A DNA stretch of 64,000 bases from Maniola hyperantus (taxonomy: Eukaryota; Arthropoda; Insecta; Lepidoptera; Nymphalidae). Positions 1 to 10,500 of the stretch are shown here, piece after piece. The DNA lies in contig NC_048536.1 of assembly GCF_902806685.2 (NCBI RefSeq), positions 2,108,001-2,172,000 on the forward strand. Direction: 5' to 3'. Under the pieces are notes generated by a model. It made no database searches, had not been told where the DNA came from, and saw only the letters and a list, made by a program, of their open reading frames with translations. Positions within the stretch are counted from its first letter, which is position 1, and each line of letters begins with the position of its first letter. The position numbers and the translations under genes are program-made.

Positions 1-367
1 ACATTGGCAATGTACCTGACCGTACATCAGTGATATGGCATTACTCGGTCGATACTCGATAATGGTCGCGGCGATGTTTTATTGATGCGTATCGATTACG
101 TTGCGAGCTACGTTACGTATCCGTAGTGTCACGTCACAGAGGGCAATTGCATAATGCTGTCACAATCAACATGATTATCATGATACTCAAACTCAAACTC
201 AAATTATTTATTCAGAATAGGTAAATTTTTACGCTTCCTGATTGTCCAAATTTTTATTTGTAAGATGATATTATAGTGGTGATAAATAATTAATACGAGG
301 GGTACACCCTTTTCTTCGCGCATTGACTGTCTGTAGAACCAGCGTGTCCGTCTGTACATATAAAATA
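1..367. other. Intergenic or intronic DNA, nothing recognised
   Basis: AT-rich sequence without a coding signal, tRNA or recognisable repeat end that I can see. The 3' exons of the AK5-like gene that runs off the left edge were looked for here on the minus strand and not found. Confidence 0.5.
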
Positions 368-575
368 CTAGTTAATGCACACGACTTTATCCGCTTGGAT
401 TTAGGTTTTTGAAAATACCGTGGGAACTTTGATTTTCCGGGATAAAAAGTAGCCTATGTCCAGGTACTATAACCACCGTTGTTCCGTAGCACCGTGATTG
501 AAGGACCAACTAACAAATCAATAATAATCTAACAAACCAACGAACAATTAATAAACTTTCGCAATTATAATTATA
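368..575 (-). mobile_element. Helitron-like element, GCGAAAGTGTG family, old copy
   Basis: On the minus strand the copy runs from a degraded GCGAAAGTTT motif to the terminal CTAG at 368-371, with the eroded GC hairpin just inside that end. Internal phrases (ATCCCGGAAAATCAAAG, CACGG) match the other copies in this window. It carries no coding capacity and would be non-autonomous. Confidence 0.6.
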
Positions 576-598
576 TGTAGGAGAATACAAAAAGATAA

Positions 599-960
599 TT
601 TTTAGGGTTCTGTACCTCAAAAGAAAACGGAACCCTTTTAGGATCACTTCTTTGTCTGTGTGTCTGTCTGTCCGTCTGTCGTGTCTGTCGAGAAAGCCTA
701 TTGGGTACTTTCCGTTGACCTAGAATAATGAAATTTGCAAGGTGTTTAATAAAAATTTAATTAAATGTGTGCATGAAAAATAATTAGTATTTTCTATTTT
801 CAAAGTACGTAACTAGGTATACTTACCAAGTGGGTTATCAAATGAAAGGGCTTTACCTGTATATTCTAAAACTTTTAGATTTTTATTTATTTTTATGTTT
901 TGTTTTAGATTTATCTTTTCTACCTACATGGAAAGTAATTCGCTCAGTAACTAGTTTCAT
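599..960 (+). repeat. Interspersed repeat M (GGGTTCCGTACC family), 5' part
   Basis: Begins with TTTTTAGGGTTCTGTACCTC, followed by a tract rich in TGTCTGTC and a conserved interior (GACCTAGAATAATGAAATTT). The usual 3' end, which contains ACTCGCACTTGGCCGG, is missing. The same family occurs about a dozen times in the window on both strands. Confidence 0.6.
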
Positions 961-1134
961 TTATTACAGTTTAATAACTTTATTAGGGAAAAAGTCATAA
1001 AAGCGATTCTTTCATCGATTTAACATGGCCGCAAAAAATACATACTCAAAGTTGTTTCGTTCTAAGTAACTTTATTAAGAAAAACGCTACTAAACAAATA
1101 TGCATATATGTTGCATTTTACATGCTTCTTTGCT

Positions 1135-1416
1135 TATAGTGCATTCATTATTAACTGGCGTGTATCCACTTGAGACCGTCATTAGCAATAACAATAGGAT
1201 TACATTCGACATGCCACGTAAACAATAGGGTAATAAACCAAACACTCATAGAGCCGTTTCATTTTAAAGGAGCCGGTTCAACCATAAGGTTTAATATTTT
1301 GTTGCAAACCAACCAGTGTTGATACTTTTGAATTCACCCACTCCGACTTAATACTATTGTTATTGCTAATGACGGTCTCAAGTGGAAACACGCCAGTTAA
1401 TATTGAATGCACTATA
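1135..1416. mobile_element. MITE with ~60-bp terminal inverted repeats
   Basis: The left arm (TATAGTGCATTCATTATTAA, then CTGGCGTGTATCCACTTGAG) is repeated in inverted form at 1353-1416. The element is about 280 bp, has no ORF, and begins and ends with TA, which suits a Tc1/mariner-type TA target. Its autonomous source is not visible. Confidence 0.75.
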
Positions 1417-1735
1417 CTTACAAAAGGAAATCGTCACAATAATTGGACATAAAAAATGTATGCACACAACGACGGCTTACTTGACTGACGATTTTCTTAT
1501 ATAATATGCAAACCTGCCGCTTGCTAACAGACATTTTCTTTAATACACCCTTAATTATGTGTTATGAGGATTATTTTTAAGGCACTAAGTATTGCTTTGA
1601 TAATGCCTCGTTTCAATTTATATGAATTTTGTAGCGACTTAAAACGGTTTGAAAGACTTTACTTACGACCTTTTGAAACCACTTTAATGCGATTCAACTT
1701 TGTTACAACTTGCAACTTTCACCTTTATAGTCAGT

Positions 1736-1993
1736 TTTTAAGGTTCCGTACCCAGAGGGTGCCCTATTACTAAGACTCCGCTGTCCGTCCGTCTGTCACC
1801 GGGCCGTATCTCGCGAACCATAAAAGGTAGAGACCTGAAATTTTCACAGAATGTGTATTTCTATTGCCGCTATCAAATACTAAAAATTTCAAAATTGGCA
1901 CTTTGAAAATTTACAAAAATTAAAGAGTTATTTCTTCTACGATAGTACGGAACCCTTTCTGTGCAAGTCCGACTCGCACTTGATCGTTTTTTT
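1736..1993 (+). repeat. Interspersed repeat M, divergent subfamily
   Basis: Has the family ends (AAGGTTCCGTACCCAGAGGG at the left and GACTCGCACTTGATCG at the right) but a different interior with CGGGCCGTATCTCGCGAACC. It is a short non-coding member of the same family. Confidence 0.55.
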
Positions 1994-2099
1994 ATAAAAA
2001 TAATTAATGGTAATCGTATTATGGATAATATTATGATTACTTCTTTTATTTTATGAGCTATTGTAGTATGAGTATTTGGGTTTTCGGTCACAAATGAAG

Positions 2100-2421
2100 A
2101 AATAAGTACGTGTTTCAGGATTTTTGGAAAATTTGCCCATAAGGGTGGTAAAATAGGGGATGAAAGTTTGTATGGGATAGTTTTAATTATTGATATTATT
2201 AACTTGAAATTTGGAAAGTAGGTTTGAGGTTAGATGTCAGCTAAGAAACGAGTATGAGAAAATCCCCCCTCCCCCCCTAAAGGGATTAAATAGGGGTTGG
2301 AAGGTTATATGTGTTATTCGGTGCTGGTGCAGGGTGCGCGTCCTGATGTTATGTTTGTTTCTGAAAAAAAAATGCCATTTGTTTCCTGTAGGCCACGCGG
2401 GCGAAGCCGCGGGCAGAAGCT
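2100..2421 (+). mobile_element. Helitron-like element ending in a GC hairpin
   Basis: The right end carries GGCCACGCGGGCGAAGCCGC followed by GCTAA, i.e. a GC hairpin about 10 nt before a CTRR terminus. The interior (GGGGATGAAAGTTTGTA) matches the copy at 29424-29758. The next Helitron-like copy starts within 3 nt. Confidence 0.5.
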
Positions 2422-2423
2422 AA

Positions 2424-2648
2424 TCTAAATATATTAAACGAAAAGGTAACTGAATAACTGACTGACTGATCTATCAACGCACAGCTTAAACTACCGGACG
2501 GATCGGGCTGAAATTTGGCATACAGATAGCTATTATGACGTAGGAATCCGCTAAGAAAGGATTTTTGAAAATTCAACTCCTGAAGGGGTGAAATAGGGGT
2601 TTGAAATTTGTGTAGTCCTCGCTGACGAAGTCGCGAGCATAAGTAAGT
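2424..2648 (+). mobile_element. Helitron-like element, CTGACTGA family
   Basis: Starts TCTAAATATATT directly after an A, contains a CTGACTGACTGATC tract and CCGGACGGATCGGGCTGAAA, and ends in the hairpin region GACGAAGTCGCGAGCATAAG. The terminal CTAG is mutated. Non-autonomous. Confidence 0.6.
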
Positions 2649-2756
2649 AAATCACTAATGCTCATACATAATATGTTTATCTAATCGACTTTTATATTTT
2701 TTATCATAATTTATATTATTTATAGATACTATATATTATCTATTCGTTTAATCTGC

Positions 2757-2960
2757 TGGTCGATTTCATAATACCTGCGATCTGCATTAATCATTATTAC
2801 AATCTCAATTGTTGTGATTGGCTGAATTTGTGCGATTCGTGTTGCAACAAGGCATTGTAGCCAATAGTGAGCGAGCGTCAACCAATCAGAGTTGATTGCG
2901 ATCGTGACATTCGTGCTGTCATTCTACCGCAATCGCGCAGCAGGATACGATTTCTACTTT
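2757..2960 (-). mobile_element. MITE Q (CGATTGCGGTAGAATG family)
   Basis: Two other copies lie at 23769-23935 and 58888-59062. All share CACGATCGCAATCA, a GTTGACGCTCGC motif and CAATTGAGATTGTAATAATG. The family is non-coding with partial internal complementarity. This copy ends about 20 bp before the tRNA-Ile gene. Confidence 0.6.
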
Positions 2961-2977
2961 AGGTAGAACATACAACC

Positions 2978-3053
2978 GGCCCATTAGCTCAGTCGGTTCT
3001 AGAGCGTCGTGCTAATAACGCGAAGGTCGAGGGTTCAATCCCCTCATGGGCCA
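2978..3053 (+). tRNA. tRNA-Ile (anticodon AAU)
   Basis: A full cloverleaf can be drawn. The 7-bp acceptor stem (GGCCCAT with ATGGGCC), the D arm (GCTC/GAGC around AGTCGGTTCTA), and the anticodon stem TCGTG/CGCGA closing the loop CTAATAA are all present. The T arm is GAGGG/CCCTC around the standard TTCAATC loop, followed by discriminator A. The AAT anticodon, read as IAU after editing, decodes isoleucine. There is no intron and no poly-A tail, and internal A and B boxes are intact, so this looks like a functional gene and not a SINE head. The T-rich run just downstream would serve as the Pol III terminator. Confidence 0.93.
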
Positions 3054-3334
3054 GATCCTTTTTTTATCACAAAATATAAATAATGGGCTACTTGACTCAT
3101 ATCTAATTTCGTCCAATAAATCATTATTTATTATAGTATTTTGCTTAAGACAACGAAATATATCAATAACAATTATTAAAAACGCAGGATGGATATATAA
3201 ATCCAATTTTAAAAAATACAGTTTTTTATTTTTATTTGAAACGTAGAAAACGCTGTCAGCCATGATGTGAAGTCATTAAATATGTAAACAAAGAAATGTC
3301 ATCCCTATGTCACGCGGGGACTAACGTAGTATCC

Positions 3335-3559
3335 ATATATATAAAATTTAGAGTCCTGACTAACTTATATATCAACGCACAGCCTAAACATCTAAACAGC
3401 TGGTCCTAGATACATGAAATTTGGTGGGTGTGTTCTTTGTAGGTAAAGAGAAGGTATCCACTAGGAAAGGATTTTTGAAATTCCACCCCTGAGTGGGTTA
3501 AATGGAGGTTTGAAATTTATGAAGTCCACGCGGGCGAAGTCACGAGCATAAGCTAGTTT
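3335..3559 (+). mobile_element. Helitron-like element, AAGTCCTGACT family
   Basis: Contains ATATATAAAATTTAGAGTCC, the shared block CAACGCACAGCCTAAAC and the terminal hairpin GCGGGCGAAGTCACGAGC followed by CTAG at 3553-3556. Sister copies lie at 29424 and 54757. Confidence 0.55.
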
Positions 3560-4140
3560 TTATATATTTCTAAAAACTCATAGTAAACGTAAAAAAATAT
3601 CGTTTTCTCTTTATAAATTGAATAAGTTATTACAACAAAGTGATCTTTGCAAAAATAAATTTGGGTTGAAGTCGTTAGTCATATAGGATCCCTTTAAGCA
3701 AGTCTTCGCGTGTTACGTATATTTATTTCACTGGGCACTCTAATCCACAACTTTCCTGTGGTCTTTATCGATGCGTTTTTTTACATTCTCGGATGATACA
3801 ATAACGAAAATTACTATATTTTTCATGTACACTAGTATAGAAGTCATGTTTATTAAACTTTGGGAGGTTATGCTGTTGTTTACAAATGCATGACGTCAGA
3901 GCACAGATAATCTATCGGCCAAACATGGCCGACAGTGTTTTCACCTGTCTAAGAAAAATATATTTTTAAATGAAAGTTTTACGGTTTTTAGGGCGCAAAA
4001 AAATATAGTGTTAATTTTTTTGATATAATAGCACAAATATTAACTATTTAAGACCAACTTTAAAAAAGTGTCAAGTAGCCTATTAATTCTTTTTGAGTTC
4101 ATGGAAAATCGTTTTATTATTTGTAGCAGATTTTCCTAAG
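3560..4140. other. Non-coding stretch, nothing recognised
   Basis: AT-rich DNA with no ORF of interest and no repeat terminus that I can identify. Confidence 0.4.
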
Positions 4141-4144
4141 AATT

Positions 4145-4545
4145 TTACGACGATCCGATAAAATGCCCTTTCAAAGTTAAATACAGGATAGCAGCCGAGT
4201 CCGAGCTGGATAGCTCTCTTGTAGGGACTTCCACACGCCATGGTCTTGCGCCGACTGAATTCAGCGATTCCCTGTCCCTGTTATGATGCTCGTTTGATAT
4301 GATATCGTTCATCCACCTAGTGGAGTGTCTTCCAACGCTGTGCTTTCCGGTGCGAGGTTGCCATTCCAGCACCTTGGGACCCCAAAGTCTATCGGTTTTT
4401 CGAGCTATGTGCGATGCCTATTGCCACTTCAGCTTCGCAGCCCGCTGAGCAATATCAGTTATTCTGGTTTTTCTACGGATCTCCTCATTTCAATTTAATC
4501 CCGTAGAGAAACTCCAAGCATAGCTCTCTCCATCGCCCGCTGAGA
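4145..4545 (-). mobile_element. RTE-like LINE 3' fragment (RT C-terminus)
   Basis: Minus-strand reading gives broken pieces of the C-terminal region of the common lepidopteran endonuclease-reverse transcriptase: RAMERAMLGVSLRD at 4498-4545 and LEWQPRTGKHSVGR near 4330-4370. Stops and frameshifts separate the pieces. It abuts the splice donor of the next AK exon, and its sequence reads on from that exon into the intron. Confidence 0.8.
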
Positions 4546-4563
4546 TTTAAAAAGAGAACTTAC

Positions 4564-7500
4564 CGAAATAAGCATGTTGCTCTGGTCGAAGTAGTCGGCG
4601 ACAGGGATGACGTTCTTGTAGAAGTTGTTGAGCTCCATCCGTGCCAGACTGAGCACGACGTGCCCCAGCCGTGCTCCGTACTCGATCTGCCGCTCCAGGA
4701 CCCTTTGACGCCAGCTCACCAGTACTACGCCGCTTATTGTCTGGATCTACCGACAAATAAATAAATATCTACAGTTTAAGTCTGTGCCACACCGTTGTAA
4801 ACAAGGCCTCCATATCGGTCTCTACCGGTTTACAACAAAAAAAATCAGCTCGCACTGCCAAGAGTCACTGGTAGAGATCTCTCATAGAGATAAGTGCTTC
4901 TCTGTCCATTTTTACGCTCTTTTTCTTTTTATTGTAAATGTTTTTACAATAAAAAGAAAAATAATTAGTAGTAAATATAAACACCCTTTCGTCTTCAGGC
5001 ATTGCAAAATTGACAACCGAGGTAATTTGCTAACTTGTTTTGTTTTTTTTTTTTTTTTTTAAATTCAGATACAACATAGCCCTTGACTGAAATCTTACCT
5101 GGTGGTAAGTGATGATGCAGTCTAAGATGGAAGCGGGCTAACATGGAAGGGGTATGGCAGTTTTATTAAACCCATGCCCCTTTGGTCTCTACACGGCATC
5201 GTTCCGGAATGCTAAATCGCTTGGCGGCACGGCTTTGCCGGTAGGGTGGTAACTAGCCACGGTCGAAGCCTTCCACCACCAGAAATTTAGAAATTATAAA
5301 ATTCCAAACCCCTGCCAGGAATCGAACCCGGGACCTCCCACTAATAAGACCACAGTGCTTACCACTGCGCCAGGGAGGTCGTCAAAGTCATTTGACATTG
5401 TTTGGTTCTACATTTCTGCTTCACTGAGCGATATGAATATAATATTTCAAAGCAAACCTTCAATGAATTAAAGATGAGTTTGGTAGCTTTCTCTGCAGTG
5501 GATCACTCATCACTGATTTAAGCACCCTCACATGAGATGAGAAGTTACATAACATTACATGATAGAATTTTCTAGATATCCTTGTGTTATAACCTCCACA
5601 CAATTTCCATGACTCATTATGACATTACCATACATAGTCCTGGCTGCGTTTTAACATCGTCGCGTGTGTGTTTAATCTATTTATCTACACATAGGTATGG
5701 CCAGATACTATCGGCAACGCCACTTTCATTGTCATGGGCGGGCGGTCGATTATTTTATTTACCATCCCTTTCATTATAAATGGACTGTCTATTCCTCTTC
5801 ACACCTTGTGTTAAAAAAAACCGCCCGAGTGCGAGTCAGACTCGCACACGGGTACAGTCGTATTTTTTCGAAATTTTGCACGATAAATCAGAAAATAATA
5901 TGCATAAAATAAATAAAAATCTGGTTTAGAATGTCCACAGGTAAAACCCTTTCATATGATACCCCACTTGGTGCAGTTTAGGTATCTTACTTAGAAAATT
6001 AAAAATACTAATTATTTATTTATGAACACATTTCAATTTTTTTTGTGATGTAACTACAAATTCACAGTTTTCGTATTTATTCCTTTACTTGTGCCATAAG
6101 ACCTACCTACCTATCAAATTTGATGATTCTAGGTCAACGGAAAGTACCCTATTTGATGATAAGTATAAGTCTGAGAAGAGCCCACAACAAACTCAGTCGG
6201 GTATTCTAAGCCGATCTTGAAGATAGATAGGTACCTAGACCTATCTGCCTATTGTGGTTGTGCCAATCAATTCACGCAGGGTTGGCATTTGCCATTACTT
6301 CTCAGTCCCCATAGAGCTATTAGTATTTAATTCCATTAGGTAGCCCTTTAGACGCATTTTTTTCTACAACGTCTTTACAGCTCTATTATAAGGTACGCTT
6401 ACACGGGCAATCTAAATTCCTCAATTCCAGGCGATTTAATCAATTATGACGTCACGACCGCATGAAGCAATTTACTGCAATATCCAGCAATATCTGAAAA
6501 TTTGATCAATGCTATGCAAAATAAATGCTTCAGATTGCTCCACTTATTGCTGTAGATTGATCCATACGTGTTGCCGTGCAACAAATTGCTTTAAGAATTG
6601 CCCATGTAAGCGGACCATTATACCTACGAGTAGGTCTACGACTCACAGGTCACAATATGAGCGTCAAAATAATAGAATCGATAAACAGAAACCCAAATAT
6701 CCGGTAATATTGTTGTCGTAGGTCGGACCACCGAAAATGCGTTCTGTTTAATTTGATTGTGGTCATATTGTGGTATACATTTGACGACCTCCCTGGCGCA
6801 GTGGTGAGCGCTGTGGTCTTAATAGTGGGAGGTCCCGGGTTCGATTCCTGGCAGGGGTTTGGAATTTTATAATTTCTAAATTTCTGGTCTGGTCTGGTGG
6901 GAGGCTTCGGCCGTGGCTAGTTACCACCCTACCGGCAAAGCCGTGCCGCCAAGCGATTTAGCGTTCCGGTACGATGCCGTGTAGAAACCAAAGGGGTATG
7001 GGTTTAATAAAAATTGCCATACCCCTTCCAGGTTAGCCCGCTATCATCTTAGACTGCATCATCACTTACCACCAGGTGAGATTGCAGTCAAGGGCTAACT
7101 TGTATCTGAATAAAAAAAAAAAAAAAAATACATACCTACGATTCATCGATACACTACTAGATACTACATACGTAGATTTCAACCCAATTGCCGGACAGCT
7201 CGTGAAGTTCCAGCGAAAAGAACAAGAAAGAGGGTAGTTCGCTGCTGCCCTTGACAGCTGGAAATTCATCTCTCGTAGCACCGCAGTCCCGTCATGACCA
7301 CGACCATGACATAGTATTTTCAATTGGATTGAAATATCTAAATATACAAAAGGAAAAGGTGACTGATTGACTGACTGACACTGACAAAAAGGTGGTGGTG
7401 GTGGTATCTTTCAACGCATAGCTCAAACTACTGGACGGATTATTATGACCTAAGCGTCCGCTAAGAAAGGATTTTTGAAAATTCAACCCCTAAAGGGGTG

Positions 7501-10500
7501 AAATAGGGGTTTGAAATTTGTATAGTCCACGCGGAGTCACGAGCATAAGCTAGTCGACAAATAACAACATCAAATTAATCGTGGTATGTACCCGTTATCT
7601 ACATTAAAGTTTGTTGTAAAAAACCACGAAATAAGCTTAAAATCATTAGATACCCAAATAGTTCCACACGTCTATAATGAGTTGAGGTTACTCTCTGTAT
7701 CTATGATGCCCTTGACACACTACAGCGGTAGATTTTTGTCCGTCTGTCCTTTTCCAAATCGATTAATGTAGGTAAGTAGTAGATAAGTAGGTACCTACGT
7801 GCAACGATATAACTAGACGAAAGGTCAGTCATCCAGGTATAATAAAACTAGCTGATGCCCACGAATTCGTTCGCGTGGATTTAGGTTTTAAAATTCCTGT
7901 GGGAACTCTTTGGTTTTCCGGGATAAAAAGTAGCCACGTAAAAAGTAGTAGGTCACTCTCCAGATCTTTATTTATACCGTTAAAAAAACACGTCAATCCA
8001 TTGCACCGTTGCGACATGATTGAAGAACAAACCAACAAACCAACAAACAAACACACTTTCGCATTTATAATTAGAGTACTGATACTTTATTGCACACAAG
8101 CAAACATAATAAAAAACATATAAGGATCTTAATCTAATAGCTGTAGCATGTAAAGGCGGCCTTATCGCTAAAGCGATCTTCAGGCAACCTTTTAACTATT
8201 GAAAAGGCACCTTTTAGGTAGGTATTGGAAATCATACAATCTCACACTAGGTCTTTAAACATTTACCTATTGAAAAGCTAATTCGTTTTACATATGAAAA
8301 GATAGTCATTAAAACATCGGCGTTCCTAGATTATCGATGTTTAGTTCTTTTTATAGTTTTTTAATTTATTTCTTTAGAATTACATGGTTAGTCATCTAGT
8401 AGGTAGGTACCAATCGCAAATTATATTTTCCTATGAATCCAGCAAGCTTTTTCCATGAAATTTTCTTCATGGAAGATACTAAGACCTATTTAGCTTCAAC
8501 AAGGAATAATGAATTTAGAAGAAACTTATAAAAAACTTACTTATAAAAAAATTAAAATGTTCTTCTTAATAAATCGTCATTTTTAGAGTTCCGTACCTCA
8601 AAAAGAAAAAAAGGAATCCTTATAGGATCACTTCGTTTTCTGTCTGTCTGTCCGTCTGTCGTGTCTGTCAAGAAACCCTATAGGCGTTGACCTAGAATCA
8701 TAAAATAAGGCAGGTAGGTAGGTCATATAGCAGACATGAGGGGTAAAATCTAGAAGCCGTGAATTTGTAGTTATATCACAAGAAAAAAAATTAATATGTG
8801 TTCATGAATAAATAATTAATAATATGTTCAATTTTCAAAGTAAAATAACTATAATAAGTAGAATATCATAAAGGGCTTTACCTGTAGGTACATTTTAAAA
8901 CAGATTTTTATTTATTTTTATGCATCATAGTTTTTGAACTATCGTGCAAAATGTTGAAAAAATACGACTGTAGTACGGAACCCTCAGTGTGCGAGCCTGA
9001 CTCGCACTTGGCCGGTTTTTATTCTTTCTTTCTTTTCTTTATAGATACCATAGCGCTCTCCACCAGTGAACCAGTAAAACGATAGTAAACTTACTTTGTC
9101 AGAGTATTCGGCGACGTCCCTCATGGAGCGAGGGTAGCCGGAAACCAGGTAGGTCTTGGCCGTGGGCGCCATCTTCATCTCCAGCATCAGGACCTCTGTC
9201 ACCGTCTTGCTGGACAGCGTTCCGAAGTCCTGCATGTCTGACAAATAGCAATACTGATATTAGGTATACAGGTATTTTACAAACCATATAAGCTAGCTCT
9301 AAGTGCGCAAAGTATCACAACTATTCGCAATCTAGATATTTAACTTAGTTCTCTTGTTTCGCACAAGTGAAAGTTATTATGACTTTTAAAAAAATATGTA
9401 AATAATGGCCGTATGATAATATACATAGCACAGAAAACAGAAAACATCGTAGACGTAGCTACGCGACTGCTACGCCAAGTGTAGAATAACCGGTCAAGTC
9501 TCGCACACGATGGGTTCCAACTTCCACTCCATTGTACGAAAAATCTTAAACCAGTATTTAATAAAAAATTCAAGCTAATGACGGACAGCTCCATCTTGAT
9601 GTTATTTAGTAAGCTTATTATACTAACGAGAAAACAATCTATAATATTTTTGTGATGTTACCACAAATACATGGTTTTCGGATTTTTTTATTTACTTGTT
9701 TGTGCTATAAGAACTAACTGTAATACGCGACAGGTCGAGACGGTAATCGGGGTATGAGACGGGGGTGGGGGGGACGCGCCGCACACCCCCCGATTGCCAT
9801 CTCGCCCTGTCGCGTACTATACCTGCCTGATTAGTTAAGTCAAACGGAAGTACCCTAGAGATTTTGGTTCCTTTTGCTGGACAGATACGACAGACACGAC
9901 AGGCAGACAATGAAGTTATCCTATAAGGTTTCCTTTTTTTTTGAGGTACTTATAATATAAAAAAATACAATATTATGATGACGATAAAGCTATAGATATT
10001 ATAATGTATTGAGCCTCAATAGCTCAACCGGTATAGGAGTGGACTGAAAACCGAAAGGTCGACGGTTCAAATCCCGCCCGTTGCACTATTGCCTACCTAC
10101 TCCTAGCACAAGCTTGACGCTTAATTGGAGAGGAAAGGGGGATATTAGTCATTTAATATGGCTAATATTCTTTATAAAAAAAAAAAAAAAAAATGTATTT
10201 ATTAGAGGAGGGTGTAGCAGCTGCCGGGCTACAGGCGCTACAGCCGTAGAGGCGTAGCAACGTCGGAGTCACGTGGTCTCTTCACACGGCCCCGTACGTT
10301 GCCTGCTATAATTACAGATTCAGTTTAATTATTGACCACCTGTTATTAATTCCCTTAGATTAAGGAGCTATATGCTTTACTAGCTTATACCCGCAACTTT
10401 GTCCGTGTAGACTACACAAATTTCAAACCCCTATTTTACCCGTTTAGGGGTTGAATTTTCAAAAATTCTGTCTTAGCGGATGTCTACGTCATAATAGCTA

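Noticed and set aside
4743..4748. Alternative acceptor ATCCAG for the AK5-like exon at 4564
   Set aside because: Using the AG six nt upstream (GGTAG) keeps Ile-Gln and gives YSDKIQTISGVV, which reads as the continuous conserved segment.
6786..6860. tRNA-like sequence with A and B boxes
   Set aside because: SINE S1 head: the cloverleaf does not close and it is followed by a SINE body and poly-A. The same applies to 10012, 15726 and 43207.
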